From positions 129,893 through 193,892 of the forward strand of contig JADJVG010000009.1 of assembly GCA_016716675.1 (NCBI GenBank): a stretch of 64,000 nucleotides of DNA. Direction: 5' to 3'. Position 1 is the stretch's first letter. Every line of letters begins with the position of its first letter. The stretch is from Hyphomicrobium sp. (GTDB lineage: Bacteria; Pseudomonadota; Alphaproteobacteria; Rhizobiales; Hyphomicrobiaceae). Below the pieces are notes generated by a model. It saw only the letters and a list, made by a program, of their open reading frames with translations, was not told the origin of the DNA and did not search any database. Position numbers and translations under genes: made by a program. Shown in pieces: positions 1-9,278 of this stretch.

Positions 1-1312
1 CGCCGTGGCGTTCTTGCCGGGCTCGCAGGTTGATATTCGTCCGGTACGCGATATCGGGCCGCTGATGCATCAGCCGCAGCCGTTCCAGATCCTGAAAATG
101 GATCGCCGCCGCGGCAACATCGTCGTGTCGCGCCGTTCCGTGCTCGAAGAAAGCCGCGCCGAACAGCGCACAGAAATCGTCGCCCGCTTGGCCGAAAACC
201 AGGTCATCGACGGCGTCGTCAAGAACATCACCGATTACGGTGCGTTCATCGATCTCGGCGGCATCGACGGCCTGCTGCATGTCACCGACATGGCATGGCG
301 CCGCGTCAATCATCCGAGCGAGATCGTCAACGTCGGCGATACCGTGAAGGTGCAGATCATCCGCATCAACTCGGATACGCAGCGTATTTCGCTGGGTATG
401 AAGCAGCTTCAGTCGGACCCGTGGTCAGCCATCGCCGAAAAGTATCCGGTTGGCGCCAAGATCAAGGGCACGGTCACGAACATCGCTGACTACGGCGCGT
501 TCGTCGAACTCGAGCCCGGCGTCGAAGGCCTGATCCACGTCTCGGAAATGAGCTGGACCAAGAAGAACACGCACCCTGGCAAGATCGTCTCGACCAGCCA
601 GCAGGTGGAAGTTCAGGTTCTAGAAGTCGATCCGCAGAAGCGCCGCATCTCGCTTGGCCTCAAGCAGACCCAGGAAAATCCGTGGGATTCGTTCCTCACG
701 CAGCATCCGAAGGGTTCGACGGTTGAAGGCCCGATCCGTAACATCACGGAATTCGGTCTGTTCATCGGTCTCGATAACGGCGTTGACGGTATGGTTCACT
801 TGTCGGATCTCGACTGGCAGAAGCCGGGCGACGAAGCCATCAAGGACTACAAGAAGGGCGACACCGTTAAGGCCGTCGTGCTCGACGTCGATGGTTCGAA
901 GGAACGCATCTCGCTGGGCATCAAGCAGCTCTCGGGCGATCCCGTCGATGCGATGGGCAAGTTCAAGAAGGGTGACACAGTCACCTGCACCGTCACCGCG
1001 GTTCAGGAGGGCGGCGTCGAAGTCAAGGTTGCGGACAGCGATCTGGTGGCCTTCATCAAGCGTTCGGATCTCTCGCGTGACCGTGCCGAGCAGCGCCCAG
1101 AGCGCTTCAACGTCGGTGACAAGGTCGATGCGGCGGTGCTCACCGTCGATAAGGCCGCGCGCCGCTTGACGGTGTCGATCAAGCAGCTTGAAATCGCCGA
1201 AGAGAAGCAGGCCGTTGCGCAGTTCGGTTCGTCCGACTCGGGCGCCTCGCTGGGCGATATCTTCAAGGCCGCGATCAAGAAGCGCGAATCCTCGGACGAT
1301 ACTGCAGAGTAA
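1..1312 (+). CDS. rpsA: 30S ribosomal protein S1, C-terminal ~435 residues (5' end outside window)
   Basis: Ribosomal protein S1 binds mRNA on the 30S subunit and helps initiation on structured messages. The frame is open from the first base of the window, so the first GTG at position 5 is an internal valine and not a start. The visible part carries the end of one S1 repeat and then four full S1 (OB-fold) repeats, each with the recognisable pattern GxVxNIxDYGAFVxL and ending in RRISLGLKQ-like strands. Family members are usually about 560-570 residues, so roughly 130 N-terminal residues are missing. A strong terminator follows immediately. Identification is secure. Confidence 0.97.
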   Translation, partial: AVAFLPGSQVDIRPVRDIGPLMHQPQPFQILKMDRRRGNIVVSRRSVLEESRAEQRTEIVARLAENQVIDGVVKNITDYGAFIDLGGIDGLLHVTDMAWRRVNHPSEIVNVGDTVKVQIIRINSDTQRISLGMKQLQSDPWSAIAEKYPVGAKIKGTVTNIADYGAFVELEPGVEGLIHVSEMSWTKKNTHPGKIVSTSQQVEVQVLEVDPQKRRISLGLKQTQENPWDSFLTQHPKGSTVEGPIRNITEFGLFIGLDNGVDGMVHLSDLDWQKPGDEAIKDYKKGDTVKAVVLDVDGSKERISLGIKQLSGDPVDAMGKFKKGDTVTCTVTAVQEGGVEVKVADSDLVAFIKRSDLSRDRAEQRPERFNVGDKVDAAVLTVDKAARRLTVSIKQLEIAEEKQAVAQFGSSDSGASLGDIFKAAIKKRESSDDTAE

Positions 1313-1340
1313 CTGCAACTCGTTCGATCGTCAGACCATT

Positions 1341-1385
1341 AGTAAGCGCGCGGCCGGGCAACCAGCCGCGCGCTTACTCTTTTTT
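1341..1385 (+). terminator. Rho-independent terminator of rpsA
   Basis: A perfect 14-bp stem (arms 1341-1354 and 1365-1378, AGTAAGCGCGCGGC and its complement) with a 10-base loop is followed by a T-run at 1380-1385. It lies 28 bases after the rpsA stop codon, so it ends that transcript and separates it from sppA. Confidence 0.93.
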
Positions 1386-1516
1386 GGCCGAACCATGGGG
1401 AAAGCGTTGCTGGCGGCCCAAACCTTGCCTAACGGTATGTCTACGATAACATTTCCGAGCCACCGATCCCCCGATTGAACGGCAATTGCCGGCTCTGAAC
1501 CCCGCAAGAGGCCCCT

Positions 1517-2476
1517 ATGCTTGAAACAGAAACCGTCCTCGACCGCCGCCGATTGCGCCGCTCTGTCTCGTTCTGGCGCGCCGCCGGCATCGCCGGGTTG
1601 GCGCTGGCAGCCGGTGCGCTGGTCTTTAGCGGCGATAAACTCGCGACGCTCTCGGGCCAAAAGCAGATCGCCCGCATCGCCATCGAAGGCACGATCAGCG
1701 AAAGCCGCGATCAGCTGAAAATGCTGAAAGAGATTGCCAAGGCCGAAAACGTGTCGGGCGTTCTGCTCTACGTCAACAGCCCTGGCGGCACAACGACCGG
1801 CGGCGAAGCGCTCTACGAAGGCTTGCGCGAGATTTCCAAAAAGAAGCCGATCGTTGCGCAATTCGGCACGGTGGCGGCGTCCGCCGGCTATATCGTCGGC
1901 CTTGGCACAGACCATATCGTGGCGCGCGGCAACACCATTACCGGCTCGGTCGGCGTGATCGTCCAGTGGCCTGAATTTGTTCAGTTGCTGGATAAGGTTG
2001 GCGTCAAGGTGAACGAGGTTAAGAGCGGTCCGCTCAAAGCGTCGCCGTCACCGTTCGAAACCCTGGACGAAGGTGGCCGCAAGGTCGCCGAGGGTATGGT
2101 GAGTGATGGTTTCAAGTGGTTCCTGTCGCTCGTCGAGCAGCGGCGCGGCGTCAAGCCGGCCGATATTCCGGGCCTGACCGACGGGCGGATCTTCTCCGGG
2201 CGTGAAGCCCTCGAAGCCAAGCTGATCGATGAAATTGGCGGCGAGGACGAGGCGGTTGCCTGGCTCAAGGATGTTAAGAAGATCGACCAAGACGCCGAAC
2301 TCGTCGATTGGAAGCCGGAATCCTCCTCCGGCACCTTCGGTTTTGGCGCCATGGCGGTAGATCTCACGGGCAAAATGTTCGGCGCTGGGGCGGGCCAAAT
2401 CGCACAAGCCCTGTTCGGAGAGCGCTCGATCGGTCTTGACGGTCTGCTTTCTGTTTGGCATCCTTCTGATAAATAA
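1517..2476 (+). CDS. sppA: Signal peptide peptidase SppA, 36-kDa type
   Basis: Membrane-anchored serine protease that degrades cleaved signal peptides in the periplasm. It has 319 residues. A single N-terminal membrane segment lies at about 20-38. The substrate-binding strand reads [11 protein letters not shown]. The catalytic serine is S122 in the motif AASAGY, and the general-base lysine is K174 in [10 protein letters not shown]. The 52-residue Ser-Lys spacing is what I recall for the short bacillus-type SppA. The ATG at 1517 has a purine-rich AAGAGG upstream. It precedes ihfB with a 32-base gap, a pairing usual after rpsA in this order. Confidence 0.95.
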   Translation: MLETETVLDRRRLRRSVSFWRAAGIAGLALAAGALVFSGDKLATLSGQKQIARIAIEGTISESRDQLKMLKEIAKAENVSGVLLYVNSPGGTTTGGEALYEGLREISKKKPIVAQFGTVAASAGYIVGLGTDHIVARGNTITGSVGVIVQWPEFVQLLDKVGVKVNEVKSGPLKASPSPFETLDEGGRKVAEGMVSDGFKWFLSLVEQRRGVKPADIPGLTDGRIFSGREALEAKLIDEIGGEDEAVAWLKDVKKIDQDAELVDWKPESSSGTFGFGAMAVDLTGKMFGAGAGQIAQALFGERSIGLDGLLSVWHPSDK

Positions 2477-2508
2477 AGAAAAATGATCGCCATGCTGGGG
2501 AGCGAGAC

Positions 2509-2802
2509 GTGATCAAATCAGAACTCGTGCAAAAAATCGCTACAACCAACCCACATCTCTATCATCGCGATGTGGAGCGTATCGTGAATGTCATCTTCGA
2601 TGAAATCGTCGATGCACTCGCGCGTGGCGACCGGGTGGAGTTGCGTGGCTTCGGCGCGTTTACGGTCAAGCATCGCGCTGCGCGCCAGGGCCGCAACCCG
2701 CGCACCGGCACAACGGTTTCGGTCGCCGAAAAATTTGTGCCATTCTTCAAGACCGGCAAAGAGTTGCGCGACCGGTTGAATAAAGTGAAGAGCCAGCACT
2801 GA
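2509..2802 (+). CDS. ihfB: Integration host factor beta subunit
   Basis: DNA-bending nucleoid protein that pairs with IHF-alpha. It has 97 residues, the normal length. The HU/IHF fold is complete, with the hallmark GRNPRTG at the DNA-intercalating arm and the usual N-terminal IKSELVQKI. The start is GTG at 2509, placed by the GGGGAG ribosome-binding site 8-13 bases upstream and by the family N-terminus. The rpsA-sppA-ihfB order supports IHF over HU. Confidence 0.94.
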   Translation: MIKSELVQKIATTNPHLYHRDVERIVNVIFDEIVDALARGDRVELRGFGAFTVKHRAARQGRNPRTGTTVSVAEKFVPFFKTGKELRDRLNKVKSQH

Positions 2803-2885
2803 GGCCGAGTGCTACGTTTGAGCCGTGTCGCCGCAATGTCGGCGGACGGTTTCGCGCAGGTGTTTTAAGAGTCATGAGGTGACCC

Positions 2886-3233
2886 GTGTTGAGGCGTGTG
2901 CTGTCATTGTTGATCGCTTTTCCGCTCGGTGCGGCGCTTGTTGCGATTGCCGTATCGAACCGGCATCCCGTCCAGTTGATCCTTGATCCGTTCCGGCCCG
3001 AGACGCCGGCATTGTCCGTGCAGCTTCCGTTTTATGCCTATCTTATCGGGGCGCTGGTGATCGGCGTGATCCTTGGCGGCATGGCGACGTGGATGGGACA
3101 AAGCCGCTGGCGGCGCACGGCCCGTACACAAGGCCAGCGCGCCCAGCGGTTCCAGGCTGAAGCTGATCGTTTGGCGCGCGAGCGTGATGCGAACATCAGC
3201 ACGTCGAAGTCGCTGGCGATTGCCGGGCGATGA
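2886..3233 (+). CDS. LapA-domain (DUF1049) inner-membrane protein
   Basis: Small membrane protein of 115 residues with two predicted membrane segments (about 4-24 and 48-70) followed by a basic, coiled-coil-like cytoplasmic tail. The conserved feature of the LapA/DUF1049 family is a hydrophobic N-terminus with a VSNRHPVQL stretch, which is present. In enterobacteria LapA tunes lipopolysaccharide synthesis; whether this homologue does so is unknown. It starts at GTG 2886 after a GAGGTGA-like site. It follows ihfB in the same direction and probably shares its transcript. Confidence 0.82.
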   Translation: MLRRVLSLLIAFPLGAALVAIAVSNRHPVQLILDPFRPETPALSVQLPFYAYLIGALVIGVILGGMATWMGQSRWRRTARTQGQRAQRFQAEADRLARERDANISTSKSLAIAGR

Positions 3234-3267
3234 GCCGTTCGCTCCGATATCATAAGGTGATGGCACT

Positions 3268-3501
3268 ATGGATGGGCTGACGTTCTTCGGCCTGTGTGCC
3301 GTTACTGCAATGCTTCTGTTTTATGCATTTGAAGATTCGAGCTCGTGGTACGTCCTTGGCTTTGCAATCTCGTGCGGGCTGGCCTCGATTTACGGATTTT
3401 TGCAAAGCGCATGGCCGTTCGGCGTCGTTGAAGCCATCTGGACCGTGATCGCTTTGAAGCGCTGGCAAAAGCGTCGCCTTGCAGGCAAGCCCGCAGCGTG
3501 A
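3268..3501 (+). CDS. Small membrane protein of unknown function
   Basis: A 77-residue, strongly hydrophobic protein with two or three helices (about 4-20, 27-45, 48-64) and a basic C-terminus ending KRWQKRRLAGKPAA. The C-terminal WPFGVVEAIWTVIALKRW stretch resembles short membrane proteins I know from many alphaproteobacteria, but I know no function. It sits between the LapA-like gene and trpF with short spacings (34 and 12 bases), consistent with one operon. Confidence 0.72.
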   Translation: MDGLTFFGLCAVTAMLLFYAFEDSSSWYVLGFAISCGLASIYGFLQSAWPFGVVEAIWTVIALKRWQKRRLAGKPAA

Positions 3502-3513
3502 AACGTTAGGATT

Positions 3514-4167
3514 ATGTCCGTCCAGGCCAAGATATGCGGGATTTCGACCGGCGCAGCGCTCGACGCCGCGCTTGCGGGCGGAGCGCGCTTTATCGGTTTG
3601 GTGTTCTACGCCAAGAGCCCGCGCTACGTCGATCTGGCAACGGCCAAGGGGCTCGCGGATCGCGCCCGCGGCCACGCAAAGATCGTCGCGCTCGTTGTCG
3701 ATGCGGACGACGCTGCGCTGCGCGAGATCAACGATGCCATAGCGCCCGACATGTTCCAATTGCACGGCAAGGAAACGCCACAGCGCGTCGCTGAAGTCGC
3801 GCAGCTGACGGGCCGGCCCATCATCAAAGCCATTCCGGTCGAGAGTGAAGACGATACGGTGCGCGCAGAAACCTATGGCACGGTCGCGCATTTGATTTTG
3901 TTTGATGCCAAACCGCCGACGCGCCCCGACGCACTGCCCGGCGGCAACGGTTTGGTTTTCGACTGGAGTCTTATTGCGAGCGTGTCGGATCGCGTGCCCT
4001 ACATGTTGTCGGGCGGATTAACGCCCGGCAACGTCGCGGAGGCCATTCGCCAGACAGCCACGAAAATGGTTGAAGTTTCATCCGGCGTTGAATCCGCGCC
4101 GGGCGTCAAAGACCCCGACTTGATCCGCCGCTTCCTAGATGCAGTAAAGACAGCTAAGCAGACGTAA
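3514..4167 (+). CDS. trpF: N-(5'-phosphoribosyl)anthranilate isomerase
   Basis: Catalyses the Amadori rearrangement of phosphoribosylanthranilate in tryptophan synthesis. It has 217 residues forming a single TIM barrel. The general base C8 lies in the N-terminal KICG motif and the general acid D131 in LILFDAKPP. The glycine-rich phosphate site MLSGGLTPGNV is present near the C-terminus. A short gap separates it from the upstream membrane gene. A repeat-bearing gap of 147 bases separates it from trpB, although the two normally run in one operon. Confidence 0.95.
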   Translation: MSVQAKICGISTGAALDAALAGGARFIGLVFYAKSPRYVDLATAKGLADRARGHAKIVALVVDADDAALREINDAIAPDMFQLHGKETPQRVAEVAQLTGRPIIKAIPVESEDDTVRAETYGTVAHLILFDAKPPTRPDALPGGNGLVFDWSLIASVSDRVPYMLSGGLTPGNVAEAIRQTATKMVEVSSGVESAPGVKDPDLIRRFLDAVKTAKQT

Positions 4168-4172
4168 TACCA

Positions 4173-4296
4173 CTCTCTCTCCACGCGTCGTTGGAGAGAG
4201 GGCCACGGTGAGGGGCCGCCGCTTTTGCGGAACACGTTCGACCCCTGACCCCGGCCCGCTCTCATTTGCAAGACAACAGCGATGGGGAGAGGCGAA
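4173..4296. repeat. Dispersed-repeat-like inverted structure between trpF and trpB
   Basis: A perfect 9-bp hairpin (arms 4175-4183 and 4192-4200, CTCTCTCCA/TGGAGAGAG) opens the gap. The following GAGAGAGGGCC...GGTGAGGGG block (4195-4216) is mirrored, imperfectly, by CCCCTGACCCCGGCCC...CTC (4242-4263). A GGGGAGAGG follows near 4284. Pyrimidine-rich CTCTCCC/GGTGAGGG blocks of this kind occur as scattered intergenic repeats in many proteobacteria. No tryptophan-rich leader peptide is visible, so it does not look like an attenuator. Confidence 0.6.
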
Positions 4297-4314
4297 ATTT
4301 TTGAGGATCGCGCC

Positions 4315-5556
4315 ATGTCGACGACGACGCAGAAATCCGGCGAAGCCAAGCTCAACAGCTATAGGAGCGGGCCCGACGATCGCGGCTTTTTCGGCCTGTT
4401 CGGCGGCCGTTTCGTTGCTGAAACGCTGATGCCGTTGATCCTCGATCTTGAACGCGCTTATACGGCTGCGAAAGCCGATCCGACATTCCAGGCCGAGATC
4501 GATCATCTCAATCTGCATTATGCCGGCCGTCCAAGTCCGCTGTATTACGCCGACCGGATGACCAAAGAATTGGGCGGCGCCAAGATCTACTTCAAGCGCG
4601 ACGAGCTCAATCACACCGGCTCGCACAAGATCAACAATTGCCTCGGCCAAATTTTGCTTGCGATGCGCATGGGCAAGACGCGCATCATCGCTGAGACGGG
4701 CGCTGGTCAGCACGGCGTTGCGGTTGCGACCGTGTGCGCCAAATACGGGTTGCCGTGCGAGATCTATATGGGCGCCGTCGATATCGAGCGCCAAGCGCCG
4801 AACGTCGCGCGTATGAAGTTGCTCGGCGCCAAATTGAACTCGGTCACGTCGGGTGCCGGCACGCTCAAAGACGCGATGAACGAAGCGCTGCGCGACTGGG
4901 TGACGAATGTCAAAGACACATACTACCTGATCGGCACGGCGGCCGGTCCGCATCCGTATCCGGCGATGGTTCGCGATTTCCAGTCGATCATCGGCAAGGA
5001 AGCGCGCGAACAGATGCTGGCGGCGGAAGGCCGTCTGCCTGACACGGTTGTTGCGTGCATCGGCGGCGGTTCCAATGCGATCGGGCTGTTCCATCCCTTC
5101 CTCGATGACGCGGGCGTCGCGATCTATGGCGTTGAAGCCGGCGGTCACGGGCTTGACGTTGAAAACGGCCATGCCGCCTCGATGACCGGCGGAACGCCCG
5201 GCGTGCTGCATGGCAATCGCACCTATCTTCTGCAGAACAGTGATGGCCAGATCCTCGAAGGCCATTCGATTTCGGCCGGTCTCGATTATCCGGGTGTCGG
5301 GCCGGAGCACGCCTGGCTGAAGAACAACGGCCGCGTGACGTATGTCGCAATCACCGACAGGGAAGCGCTGGAGGCGTTGCAATTCTGTACGCGCATGGAA
5401 GGCATCATTCCGGCCTTGGAGCCAAGCCACGCGCTGGCTCAGGTGATGAAGCTCGCGCCGACGTTGCCGAAAGATAATTTGCTGGTGATGAATCTCTGTG
5501 GCCGCGGCGACAAGGATCTGTTCACCGTCGCCAAGGCATTGGGAATGAAAATCTGA
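4315..5556 (+). CDS. trpB: Tryptophan synthase beta chain
   Basis: PLP enzyme that joins indole and serine to give tryptophan. It has 413 residues from the chosen start. The PLP lysine is K105 in the signature [14 protein letters not shown], and the phosphate-binding loop [10 protein letters not shown] is present. I chose ATG 4315 (MSTTTQKS) over the in-frame ATG at 4282, because the family begins close to this point and GAGG lies 10 bases upstream. TrpA follows 2 bases after the stop, as expected for the alpha2-beta2 complex. Confidence 0.96.
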   Translation: MSTTTQKSGEAKLNSYRSGPDDRGFFGLFGGRFVAETLMPLILDLERAYTAAKADPTFQAEIDHLNLHYAGRPSPLYYADRMTKELGGAKIYFKRDELNHTGSHKINNCLGQILLAMRMGKTRIIAETGAGQHGVAVATVCAKYGLPCEIYMGAVDIERQAPNVARMKLLGAKLNSVTSGAGTLKDAMNEALRDWVTNVKDTYYLIGTAAGPHPYPAMVRDFQSIIGKEAREQMLAAEGRLPDTVVACIGGGSNAIGLFHPFLDDAGVAIYGVEAGGHGLDVENGHAASMTGGTPGVLHGNRTYLLQNSDGQILEGHSISAGLDYPGVGPEHAWLKNNGRVTYVAITDREALEALQFCTRMEGIIPALEPSHALAQVMKLAPTLPKDNLLVMNLCGRGDKDLFTVAKALGMKI

Positions 5557-5558
5557 GC

Positions 5559-6386
5559 ATGACACACGCTACCCGCATCGACGCCCGCTTCGCACAACTG
5601 AAAAAAGAACAGCGCCCCGCGCTGGTGACCTTCGTTTCGGCCGGTGATCCCGATCTGGAAACGAGCGAGAAGATCCTCGCCGGGTTGCCGGCGGCTGGCG
5701 CCGACATCATCGAACTCGGCATGCCGTTCTCCGATCCGATGGCCGATGGTCCCGCGATCCAAGCATCATCGCTGCGCGCCTTGAAGGCCGGGCACAACAT
5801 GACCAAAACGCTGGCGATGGTCCGTCGCTTCCGCGAGCGGGATCAAACCACGCCGATCGTGCTGATGGGCTATTACAACCCGATCTACGTCTACGGTAAT
5901 GCGCGCTTCCTGGCTGACGCCAAGGCTGCCGGTGTCGATGGCTTGATCGTCGTCGATGTGCCGCCGGAAGCCGACGAGGAACTGTGCCTGCCCGCCGTTG
6001 ACGCCGGTCTGAATTTCATTCGCTTGGCTACGCCGACGACCGACGATAAGCGGTTACCGGCGGTTCTGAAGAACACGTCGGGGTTCGTTTATTACGTGTC
6101 GATTACCGGCATTACGGGTGCGGCCGCACCCGTCGTGGATGACGTCCACGCCCAGGTGAAGCGCATCAAGGGGCAGACGCCGCTGCCCGTCGTCGTCGGA
6201 TTCGGGGTCCGCTCGGGCCCCCAGGCCAAGGCGATCTCGCGCGGCGCCGACGGGGTTGTGGTCGGCTCGGCGATCGTCGCCGTCATCGAGAAGTCCTTGG
6301 GATCAAAGGGAGAAGCGACGCCGGAGACGGTCAGCGGGGTCCTGGCGCTCGTTAACGAACTCGGTGCGGCACTGCGGTCGGCTTGA
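5559..6386 (+). CDS. trpA: Tryptophan synthase alpha chain
   Basis: Cleaves indole-3-glycerol phosphate and channels indole to TrpB. It has 275 residues with a TIM-barrel fold. Catalytic E52 lies in ELGMPFSDP, and D63 eleven residues later, the spacing of E. coli E49 and D60. The phosphate-binding segment [10 protein letters not shown] is present. The start lies 2 bases after the trpB stop, so the two are almost certainly translated from one message. Confidence 0.96.
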   Translation: MTHATRIDARFAQLKKEQRPALVTFVSAGDPDLETSEKILAGLPAAGADIIELGMPFSDPMADGPAIQASSLRALKAGHNMTKTLAMVRRFRERDQTTPIVLMGYYNPIYVYGNARFLADAKAAGVDGLIVVDVPPEADEELCLPAVDAGLNFIRLATPTTDDKRLPAVLKNTSGFVYYVSITGITGAAAPVVDDVHAQVKRIKGQTPLPVVVGFGVRSGPQAKAISRGADGVVVGSAIVAVIEKSLGSKGEATPETVSGVLALVNELGAALRSA

Positions 6387-6419
6387 CCAAGGCGAAGGAT
6401 ATCCACCAAAAGGTCTGGA

Positions 6420-6481
6420 GGGGCGCTATAATGCCCCCATATCTAGAGCGCTGAGCCTAGCGTGGTGCTAGGACAAGCGCT
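6420..6481 (+). promoter_or_regulatory. Nested inverted repeats in the accD leader
   Basis: Two structures lie 130-200 bases before accD. The first is GGGGC-8-GCCCC (6420-6437), whose loop contains a perfect TATAAT. The second is a nested hairpin: AGCGCT (6447-6452) and CCTAGC (6456-6461), a 5-base loop, then GCTAGG (6467-6472) and AGCGCT (6476-6481), with symmetric 3-base internal loops. It could be an operator, a leader RNA structure or a weak terminator after trpA. I cannot choose between these. Confidence 0.4.
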
Positions 6482-6615
6482 AAATTATATGGCTTGGAAG
6501 CCGCGCCGGATTGGCTGCCGTTACGAAACGTGACGCTGGAAGCCACGGGAAGCGCGCCCAAGTTTTTCGCCGGGTTCAAAAGCGAACCCGGTCAGACCAC
6601 GAGGAGCCAATCGCA

Positions 6616-7701
6616 GTGAACTGGATCAACAACGTTGTCCGGCCCAAGATCAGCGGACTGTTGTCTACCACGAAGCGCGACGTGCCGGACAACCTTTGGG
6701 TGAAGTGCCCCGAGAGCGGCCAGATGGTCTTTTACAAAGACCTCGAGGCCAATCAGTTCGTGGTGCCGGGCTCGAACTATCACATGCGCCTCGCGGCCGA
6801 TCAGCGGCTCGCCCATCTGTTCGATGATGGACAGTATAAGGTCGTGCCGGTGCCGTCGGTCCAGCAGGATCCGCTCAAGTTTCGCGACGGCCGCAAGTAT
6901 ACCGATCGCCTGAAAGACGCGAAAGCCGACACCAAGCTGGAAGACGCCGTGCTGGTCGGCGAGGGCCTGCTTGAAGGGCGCCAGGTCGTGTCGGCCGTGC
7001 AGGATTTCCGCTTTATGGCCGGATCGCTGGGTATGGCGGCGGGCGAAGCCCTGATTGCCGGCATGTTGCGCGCCGTCGATCTCAAGGCGCCGTTCATTCT
7101 GTTTGCGGCGTCGGGCGGCGCGCGTATGCAGGAAGGCATTCTGTCATTGATGCAGATGCCGCGCGTAACGATCGCCGTGCAGCGGCTGCGCGAAAATCGT
7201 TTACCCTATATAGTGGTTTTGACGGACCCGACGACGGGTGGTGTCACGGCATCCTATGCGATGCTCGGCGATGTCCATATCGCAGAGCCCGGCGCACTGA
7301 TCTGTTTTGCCGGTCCGCGCGTTATTCAACAAACGATCCGCGAGCAATTGCCGGATGGGTTCCAGCGCTCCGAATATCTGCTGTCGCACGGCATGGTTGA
7401 TATGGTTGTGCACCGCCACCAGATGCGCGAAACGCTGGCGCGGCTGTGCTCGATTTTCATGAGCGGCCTCGATGCCTCGCGGGGCAAAGACGTGCGTAAG
7501 GTGAACGGCAAGTCCCACGTCAACGGCGCGTCGGTTGACGGCAAACTGATTGAGACTGCAGCGCGTGAGACCGGCATCACCGAAGCCGAAGCCGTGCCGC
7601 CGAGCCAGCGTTTTGAAGCGGGTCGCGGCGACAAGGCGAAGCGGGACGGCGAAACGTCAAGCGGAGCGGTAAACCCGAAAGACGCTGGGCGTGGTATTTA
7701 G
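6616..7701 (+). CDS. accD: Acetyl-CoA carboxylase carboxyltransferase beta subunit
   Basis: Carboxyltransferase beta subunit of acetyl-CoA carboxylase, making malonyl-CoA for fatty acids. It has 361 residues from GTG 6616, preceded by GAGGAG and giving the family start [12 protein letters not shown]. The crotonase-like core is complete ([23 protein letters not shown]). The zinc ribbon found in E. coli AccD is degenerate: only the first of four cysteines remains (WVKCPESG), the others being serine, valine and serine. The C-terminal 70 residues are charged and low in complexity. accD-folC order after trpA is normal in this group. Confidence 0.95.
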   Translation: MNWINNVVRPKISGLLSTTKRDVPDNLWVKCPESGQMVFYKDLEANQFVVPGSNYHMRLAADQRLAHLFDDGQYKVVPVPSVQQDPLKFRDGRKYTDRLKDAKADTKLEDAVLVGEGLLEGRQVVSAVQDFRFMAGSLGMAAGEALIAGMLRAVDLKAPFILFAASGGARMQEGILSLMQMPRVTIAVQRLRENRLPYIVVLTDPTTGGVTASYAMLGDVHIAEPGALICFAGPRVIQQTIREQLPDGFQRSEYLLSHGMVDMVVHRHQMRETLARLCSIFMSGLDASRGKDVRKVNGKSHVNGASVDGKLIETAARETGITEAEAVPPSQRFEAGRGDKAKRDGETSSGAVNPKDAGRGI

Positions 7702-7767
7702 CGGCGGCATTTGATAAGGAAGCAACCTTGCCTGTTGCCAAGGATGACTTCTCGAGTTCGCACTAAC

Positions 7768-9117
7768 ATGCCCACAAAAACCAAACTGCCGACCAGCGAT
7801 CAGCTCCTCGCCGAGATGATGTTCCTGCACCCCAAGCTGATCGACCTGTCGCTCGGACGGGTCGAGCGCCTGCTCGGTAAGCTCGGCCATCCTGAAAAGA
7901 AGCTGCCACCCGTCGTGCACATTGCAGGCACCAACGGCAAAGGCTCCGTCACCGCCTATCTAAAGGCGATGATCGAAGCCGCGGGCAAGCGCGTGCATGC
8001 TTACACGTCGCCTCATCTCGTGCGCTTTCATGAGCGTATTACGCTCGCGGCTGGCGAGGGCCGCTCGCAGCCGATCGATGAAGCCTCGCTCGTTGATGTT
8101 TTAATGCGCGTGCGTGCGGTCAACGACGGCGATGACATCACACAATTTGAAATCACCACCGCCGCAGCATTCCTCGCATTCAGCGAGACACCCGCGGATA
8201 TCGTGCTGCTTGAAGTCGGCCTTGGCGGACGTCTCGACGCGACCAACGTGATCGAGAGCCCCGTACTCACCATCATCACGCCGATTTCGATGGACCATGC
8301 CGAGAAGCTCGGACCAACGCTGTCGAAGATTGCGGCCGAGAAGGCCGGCATCTTGAAGCGCGGCGCGACGGGCATCGTTTCGCAGCAATCCAGCGACGTG
8401 CTCGATGTGATTGAGGAAAAAGCGCGCAAGGCCGGTGCGCCGCTCGTGGTGTGGGGGCAGGATTTTGACGCTTATGAGCAAAGCGGCCGCCTCGTCGTTC
8501 AGTTGAACGAAGAGCTACTTGATTTGCCACTGCCAGCCCTCGCGGGTCGTCATCAGATCGTCAATGCCGGCACGGCAGTTGCCGCCGCCGTCAAGCTGGC
8601 GAGCAAATTGCCGGCGCTGGGCTTGGACGAAATGGCGATTGGGCGCGGCTTGCAAACCGTTGAATGGCCGGCGCGTATGCAGCGTCTGACCACGGGCCCG
8701 CTGCCTGCCATTCTAGGGCCGGACACTGAGTTGTGGCTGGACGGCGGGCATAATCCAGCCGCCGGCGATATGATTGCCGATACGCTTGCAGGCTTCGAAG
8801 AGAAGGCACCGAAGCCCGTTTACCTTGTGGTCGGAATGATGGGCCAGAAAGATGCGCTCGGCTTCCTGGCGCCATTTCGCGGGCTTGTGCGCGGTATCTA
8901 TACGGTGCCCATTCCGGGCGCCCACGAAACGCCGCATAGTCAGGAGACACTCGCCGAAGTTGCCCAGAGTGCGGGCTTGCAGGCGATTGATCGCGAAGGT
9001 GTGATCGCGGCTTTGCAAACAATTGCTGCGCTGCCGAAAGGCCCGAAGAGAGTACTTATTTGCGGCTCTCTCTATCTCGCTGGCCACGTTCTGACTTTAC
9101 AGGAAAGCGGCGTTTAA
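7768..9117 (+). CDS. folC: Bifunctional folylpolyglutamate/dihydrofolate synthase
   Basis: Adds glutamate to folates using ATP. A Mur-ligase-type enzyme, with ATP-binding P-loop AGTNGKGSV and the following motif [13 protein letters not shown]. It has about 449 residues from ATG 7768, a normal length. Earlier in-frame starts (TTG 7711, ATG 7744) would add up to 19 residues with no family match and poor ribosome-binding sites, so the start is the least certain part. The C-terminal Mur-ligase domain contains [11 protein letters not shown]. The gene is followed by the aldehyde dehydrogenase cassette and not directly by trxA. Confidence 0.93.
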   Translation: MPTKTKLPTSDQLLAEMMFLHPKLIDLSLGRVERLLGKLGHPEKKLPPVVHIAGTNGKGSVTAYLKAMIEAAGKRVHAYTSPHLVRFHERITLAAGEGRSQPIDEASLVDVLMRVRAVNDGDDITQFEITTAAAFLAFSETPADIVLLEVGLGGRLDATNVIESPVLTIITPISMDHAEKLGPTLSKIAAEKAGILKRGATGIVSQQSSDVLDVIEEKARKAGAPLVVWGQDFDAYEQSGRLVVQLNEELLDLPLPALAGRHQIVNAGTAVAAAVKLASKLPALGLDEMAIGRGLQTVEWPARMQRLTTGPLPAILGPDTELWLDGGHNPAAGDMIADTLAGFEEKAPKPVYLVVGMMGQKDALGFLAPFRGLVRGIYTVPIPGAHETPHSQETLAEVAQSAGLQAIDREGVIAALQTIAALPKGPKRVLICGSLYLAGHVLTLQESGV

Positions 9118-9175
9118 TTCGGCGTTCCCGCCGCCTCGAAAATGAGATCCTACGCCGTCAAATGTTGCTCGGGCT

Positions 9176-9195
9176 CCAACTAAGGAATGAGTTGG
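9176..9195. promoter_or_regulatory. Short inverted repeat upstream of the aldehyde dehydrogenase
   Basis: CCAACT (9176-9181) and AGTTGG (9190-9195) flank an 8-base spacer about 85 bases before the dehydrogenase start. The size and position suit a regulator-binding site, but no regulator gene is adjacent and the arms are short. Confidence 0.3.
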
Positions 9196-9278
9196 GCTCA
9201 CTGTTCAATGTCATGAGGCATCGCTATGGTGCACAAAAAATAACAATCAAAACGGCTCACCCTAGGAGGAGACACCAG

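Noticed and set aside
4175..4200. trp attenuator between trpF and trpB
   Set aside because: No leader peptide with tandem Trp codons and no T-run; the structure looks like a dispersed repeat.
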